From Staphylothermus sp. (lineage in GTDB: Archaea > Thermoproteota > Thermoprotei_A > Sulfolobales > Desulfurococcaceae), in NCBI GenBank assembly GCA_021159785.1, contig JAGHDU010000170.1, positions 1-7,130 of the forward strand: 7,130 nucleotides of DNA, read 5' to 3'. The translations under genes and the position numbers were made by a program. Positions 5,184 to 7,130 of the stretch are shown one piece after another. The first letter of the stretch is position 1, and each line of letters begins with the position of its first letter. Below the pieces are notes generated by a model, which worked only from the letters and a program-made list of their open reading frames with translations, had not been told where the DNA came from and did no database searches.

Positions 5184-5999
5184 ATGGGGAATAATAATAA
5201 TCCATTAATATTGGGGCGTCCTAGGAGAAGTATTGGTTATGAAAGGTTAATAATTCATGAATATTTCGATCCTTACGAAGAGCCCATTCCAGAATATATA
5301 ATCCTAGGACTTCCAGATGCCGGACTTGTTGGTTCCATAGCATCTAAATATTTAGTAATGAGTAAAAACCTAAAGCTTGTCGGCGAAATAGATTCACCTA
5401 ATTATTTTCCACCAGTAGCTGTTGTTCACGAGAAAACTCCAATGAGTCCATTACAAATATATTTATCAAACGATCGAAAATACTTGCTAATATTATCTGA
5501 GTCACCAATACCTGTCCCAGCAGTTTATCCCTTATCATATGCCATACTTGAATATTCGAGGGAAATAGGCATAAAACATATTATATCACTTGCTGGAATC
5601 GCCGTTCCAAATAGGCTACAAATACAAAAACCAAAAGCATACTGGCTAGCGAGCACAAAAGAATCAGCAGATCTTGTTGCGAAACTTGGCTTAGAGGAGT
5701 TAAAGGAGGGCTTTGTTGTTGGACCTTATGGAATAATCCTTAAAGAAGCTCGTAGAAAAGGAATAAATAATTTAGCAATATTTGTCGAATCTTTCCTAGA
5801 TCTCCCGGATCCAGAATCAGCAGCTATAGCATTAACTATTCTTTCACAGATACTTAATGTAGAGATAGACGTTAAGAAATTACTAGAGGAAGCAGAATTA
5901 TTCAAGCTACAGACAAGGGAATTAATGAAACAAACGAAGAAAACAATGTCTGAAATGCAGAAAAAGTACGAGATGCAAATGCCCCTCATGTATCAATAG
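5184..5999 (+). CDS. PAC2-family proteasome assembly chaperone homologue with C-terminal HbYX motif
   Basis: A 271-residue PAC2 domain protein (the family of archaeal PbaA and eukaryotic Pba1/Pba2). The diagnostic segment is EYIILGLPDAGLVGSIASKY (37-56), followed by the hydrophobic alpha/beta core through about residue 205 (LIILSESPIP-like strand at 101-110, ISLAGIAVP at 134-142, FVVGPYGIIL at 177-186, ESFLDLPDPESA at 202-213). A charged helix occupies about 228-265. The protein ends M269-Y270-Q271, an exact hydrophobic-Tyr-any (HbYX) terminus, the signature by which such chaperones and activators dock on proteasome alpha rings. The ATG has GGGTG (5173-5177) 6 nt upstream. Its stop codon overlaps the Shine-Dalgarno of the Hsp20-like gene, so the two are probably co-translated. 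Chaperone function is inferred from family and motif. Confidence 0.9.
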   Translation: MGNNNNPLILGRPRRSIGYERLIIHEYFDPYEEPIPEYIILGLPDAGLVGSIASKYLVMSKNLKLVGEIDSPNYFPPVAVVHEKTPMSPLQIYLSNDRKYLLILSESPIPVPAVYPLSYAILEYSREIGIKHIISLAGIAVPNRLQIQKPKAYWLASTKESADLVAKLGLEELKEGFVVGPYGIILKEARRKGINNLAIFVESFLDLPDPESAAIALTILSQILNVEIDVKKLLEEAELFKLQTRELMKQTKKTMSEMQKKYEMQMPLMYQ

Positions 6000-6010
6000 G
6001 GGTGATAATT

Positions 6011-6421
6011 ATGAGCTTTGATGAATTATTTGAGAAAATGCGTAAACGTATAAAAGAATTAATTGATGAGTTTGAGGAAGAAATAAGAGAGCTAGAGCCA
6101 ATGTGGACTGCTGACGGCGTACTTGAACCACTAGTATCAATAGGGCGTTATCCGGATAAATATGTAGTTGTTATTGATTTACCATATGCTGATTTTGATA
6201 CATTAAGTCTCAGTATAAAGGATCACTTATTAATAATTGAATGTGCTCTAAAGCGGGAAATAATGTTCGAAAGATGGGGTGCATATAGAGAGATAAAATT
6301 CAAACGATACCATACAGCGATAAGATTACCGCTTGATGTTGATGTCGAAAATATTAGGATCGAGAAAGATACTGCGAGAAGAATGTTAAGACTAATAATT
6401 CCTAGAATAAGAATAGAGTAG
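6011..6421 (+). CDS. Small heat-shock-like (Hsp20/alpha-crystallin domain) protein
   Basis: A 136-residue protein with a charged helical N-terminus (MSFDELFEKMRKRIKELIDE) and a beta-sandwich alpha-crystallin-like domain at about 40-132. Recognisable strands are KYVVVIDLPYAD (50-61), HLLIIECAL (72-80) and HTAIRLPLDVDVENIRIEKD (101-120). It ends IPRIRIE, which provides an IRI in the position of the I-x-I tail motif. The usual A-x(4)-G-x-L signature is replaced by ARRMLRL (122-128) without the glycine, so it is a divergent member and may act as a co-chaperone rather than a classical oligomeric sHSP. I chose ATG 6011 over GTG 6002 because AGGGGTGAT (5998-6006), the Shine-Dalgarno, covers the GTG. 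It follows the PAC2 gene by 11 bp, suggesting one operon concerned with protein quality. Confidence 0.8.
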   Translation: MSFDELFEKMRKRIKELIDEFEEEIRELEPMWTADGVLEPLVSIGRYPDKYVVVIDLPYADFDTLSLSIKDHLLIIECALKREIMFERWGAYREIKFKRYHTAIRLPLDVDVENIRIEKDTARRMLRLIIPRIRIE

Positions 6422-6424
6422 ACA

Positions 6425-7130
6425 TTACCCTTTAACATGGATTTCCACTATGTCACCATCCTCAACAACATGATCCAATCCTACTTTTTCTCCAGGATAC
6501 TTGGCTGAAGGGCCCCAGATCTTAGCATATTTGAATTTTTTCACAAAGTCCTTGTGTATCGACTTAGCTACATCATAGATCGTTGCTCCTCGCCTAAGTA
6601 CTAAGGGATTCTCAGCTATTGGTCCATTAGGTTGTTTAGTATACACTCTAACAAGATCCAGCATCTTAAAGATTATTTCCCCTAGTTTATCCAAGCCCTT
6701 AACATATTTTGCTGAAGCTAAAAGTATGGGGACGTTGGGAATCATTTCGTGGATCTTATAGGCATGTTTTCTTGCTCTGATTGGGTCTGTGTCAGCTTTA
6801 TTAATAATTACTATACATGGTTTGTACAATTTGCTTTCAAAAATAGCCTGTTCAACGTCGTCTAATGTTACTTCCCCATATATTTTCACGTGAACATTAT
6901 ACAATCGGTAACTCTCCATTAATCTCCTAATATCGTCAATGGTTCCATCTAATAGTTTGCCCATGAGAGTAACTCTTACACCTAGTTTTCCTGCTCTATT
7001 TTTCTCAATCACTACACGGCCACGTGGTTTGTATAGGAGAATACCAGATTCTTCTAACTCATTTTTTAGAACTAGAAACTCCTCTAAAGGATTTCTTGTA
7101 TTGTCTAATACAAGTAATAATGCATCACTA
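6425..7130 (-). CDS. DRG-family GTPase with TGS domain, C-terminal part, truncated by the window edge
   Basis: The frame is open from the right edge to TAA at 6427-6425 and encodes about 235 residues of a DRG-type GTPase of the Obg/translation-factor class. Visible parts in order are DALLLVLDNTRNPLEEFLVL, the helix and strand after switch II; KPRGRVVIEKNRAGKLGVRV, typical of DRG proteins; a helical insertion; the G4 motif NKAD in IVIINKADT; the G5 motif SAK in LLASAKY; and a C-terminal TGS domain (GATIYDVAKSIHKDF to EDGDIVEIHVKG). The P-loop and switch regions lie outside the window. An internal GTG at 7012 is not the start, because the homologous sequence continues upstream of it. DRG proteins associate with ribosomes and translation. 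Only 3 bp separate its stop codon from that of the convergent Hsp20-like gene. Confidence 0.92.
   Translation of the reverse strand, partial: SDALLLVLDNTRNPLEEFLVLKNELEESGILLYKPRGRVVIEKNRAGKLGVRVTLMGKLLDGTIDDIRRLMESYRLYNVHVKIYGEVTLDDVEQAIFESKLYKPCIVIINKADTDPIRARKHAYKIHEMIPNVPILLASAKYVKGLDKLGEIIFKMLDLVRVYTKQPNGPIAENPLVLRRGATIYDVAKSIHKDFVKKFKYAKIWGPSAKYPGEKVGLDHVVEDGDIVEIHVKG

Noticed and set aside
6002..6010. GTG at 6002 as the start of the Hsp20-like gene
   Set aside because: It lies inside the Shine-Dalgarno AGGGGTGAT; ATG 6011 is correctly spaced.

Overview
The window looks like a piece of a hyperthermophilic crenarchaeal chromosome, most likely Desulfurococcales and close to Staphylothermus. 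This rests on the CdvA-CdvB-CdvC (ESCRT-III type) division cluster, archaeal Shine-Dalgarno sites ending in GGTG/GGTGAT, TATA-like promoters, AT-rich DNA, and short GC-rich islands of the kind that structured RNAs form in AT-rich hyperthermophiles. The genus is an inference from gene content and composition; no ribosomal RNA is present to confirm it.

Layout. 1-237 (-) is the start of an unrecognised membrane protein cut by the left edge. It is divergent from a complete enolase gene at 269-1588 (+). Enolase converges on an 81-residue two-helix membrane protein at 1617-1862 (-), with an AT-rich hairpin and T-tract between their ends. A GC-rich candidate RNA (about 1940-2015, +) follows. Then come cdvA (2115-2801, TTG start), cdvB (2914-3705, GTG start, with its own likely promoter and an 18-bp perfect palindrome before it) and cdvC (3752-4891). 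A second, better-defined candidate RNA lies at 4958-5035: a 10-bp stem closes a textbook kink-turn with box C/D-like elements. Next is a PAC2-family proteasome assembly chaperone homologue (5184-5999) whose last residues form an HbYX motif, closely followed by a small Hsp20-like protein (6011-6421). The right edge holds the C-terminal part of a DRG-type GTPase with a TGS domain (6425-7130, -).

How the genes fit together. CdvA recruits CdvB through its extreme C-terminal peptide, and CdvC, a Vps4-type AAA+ ATPase, remodels the CdvB polymer through its MIT domain; all the needed interaction segments are visible. In Sulfolobus the proteasome degrades CdvB to trigger constriction, so an HbYX-bearing PAC2 protein immediately downstream of cdvC is suggestive, though adjacency alone proves nothing. 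The PAC2 and Hsp20-like genes form a protein-quality pair. The division cluster is bracketed on the same strand by two candidate small RNAs, and the 3' guide of the second appears able to pair with the peptidyl-transferase region of 23S rRNA.
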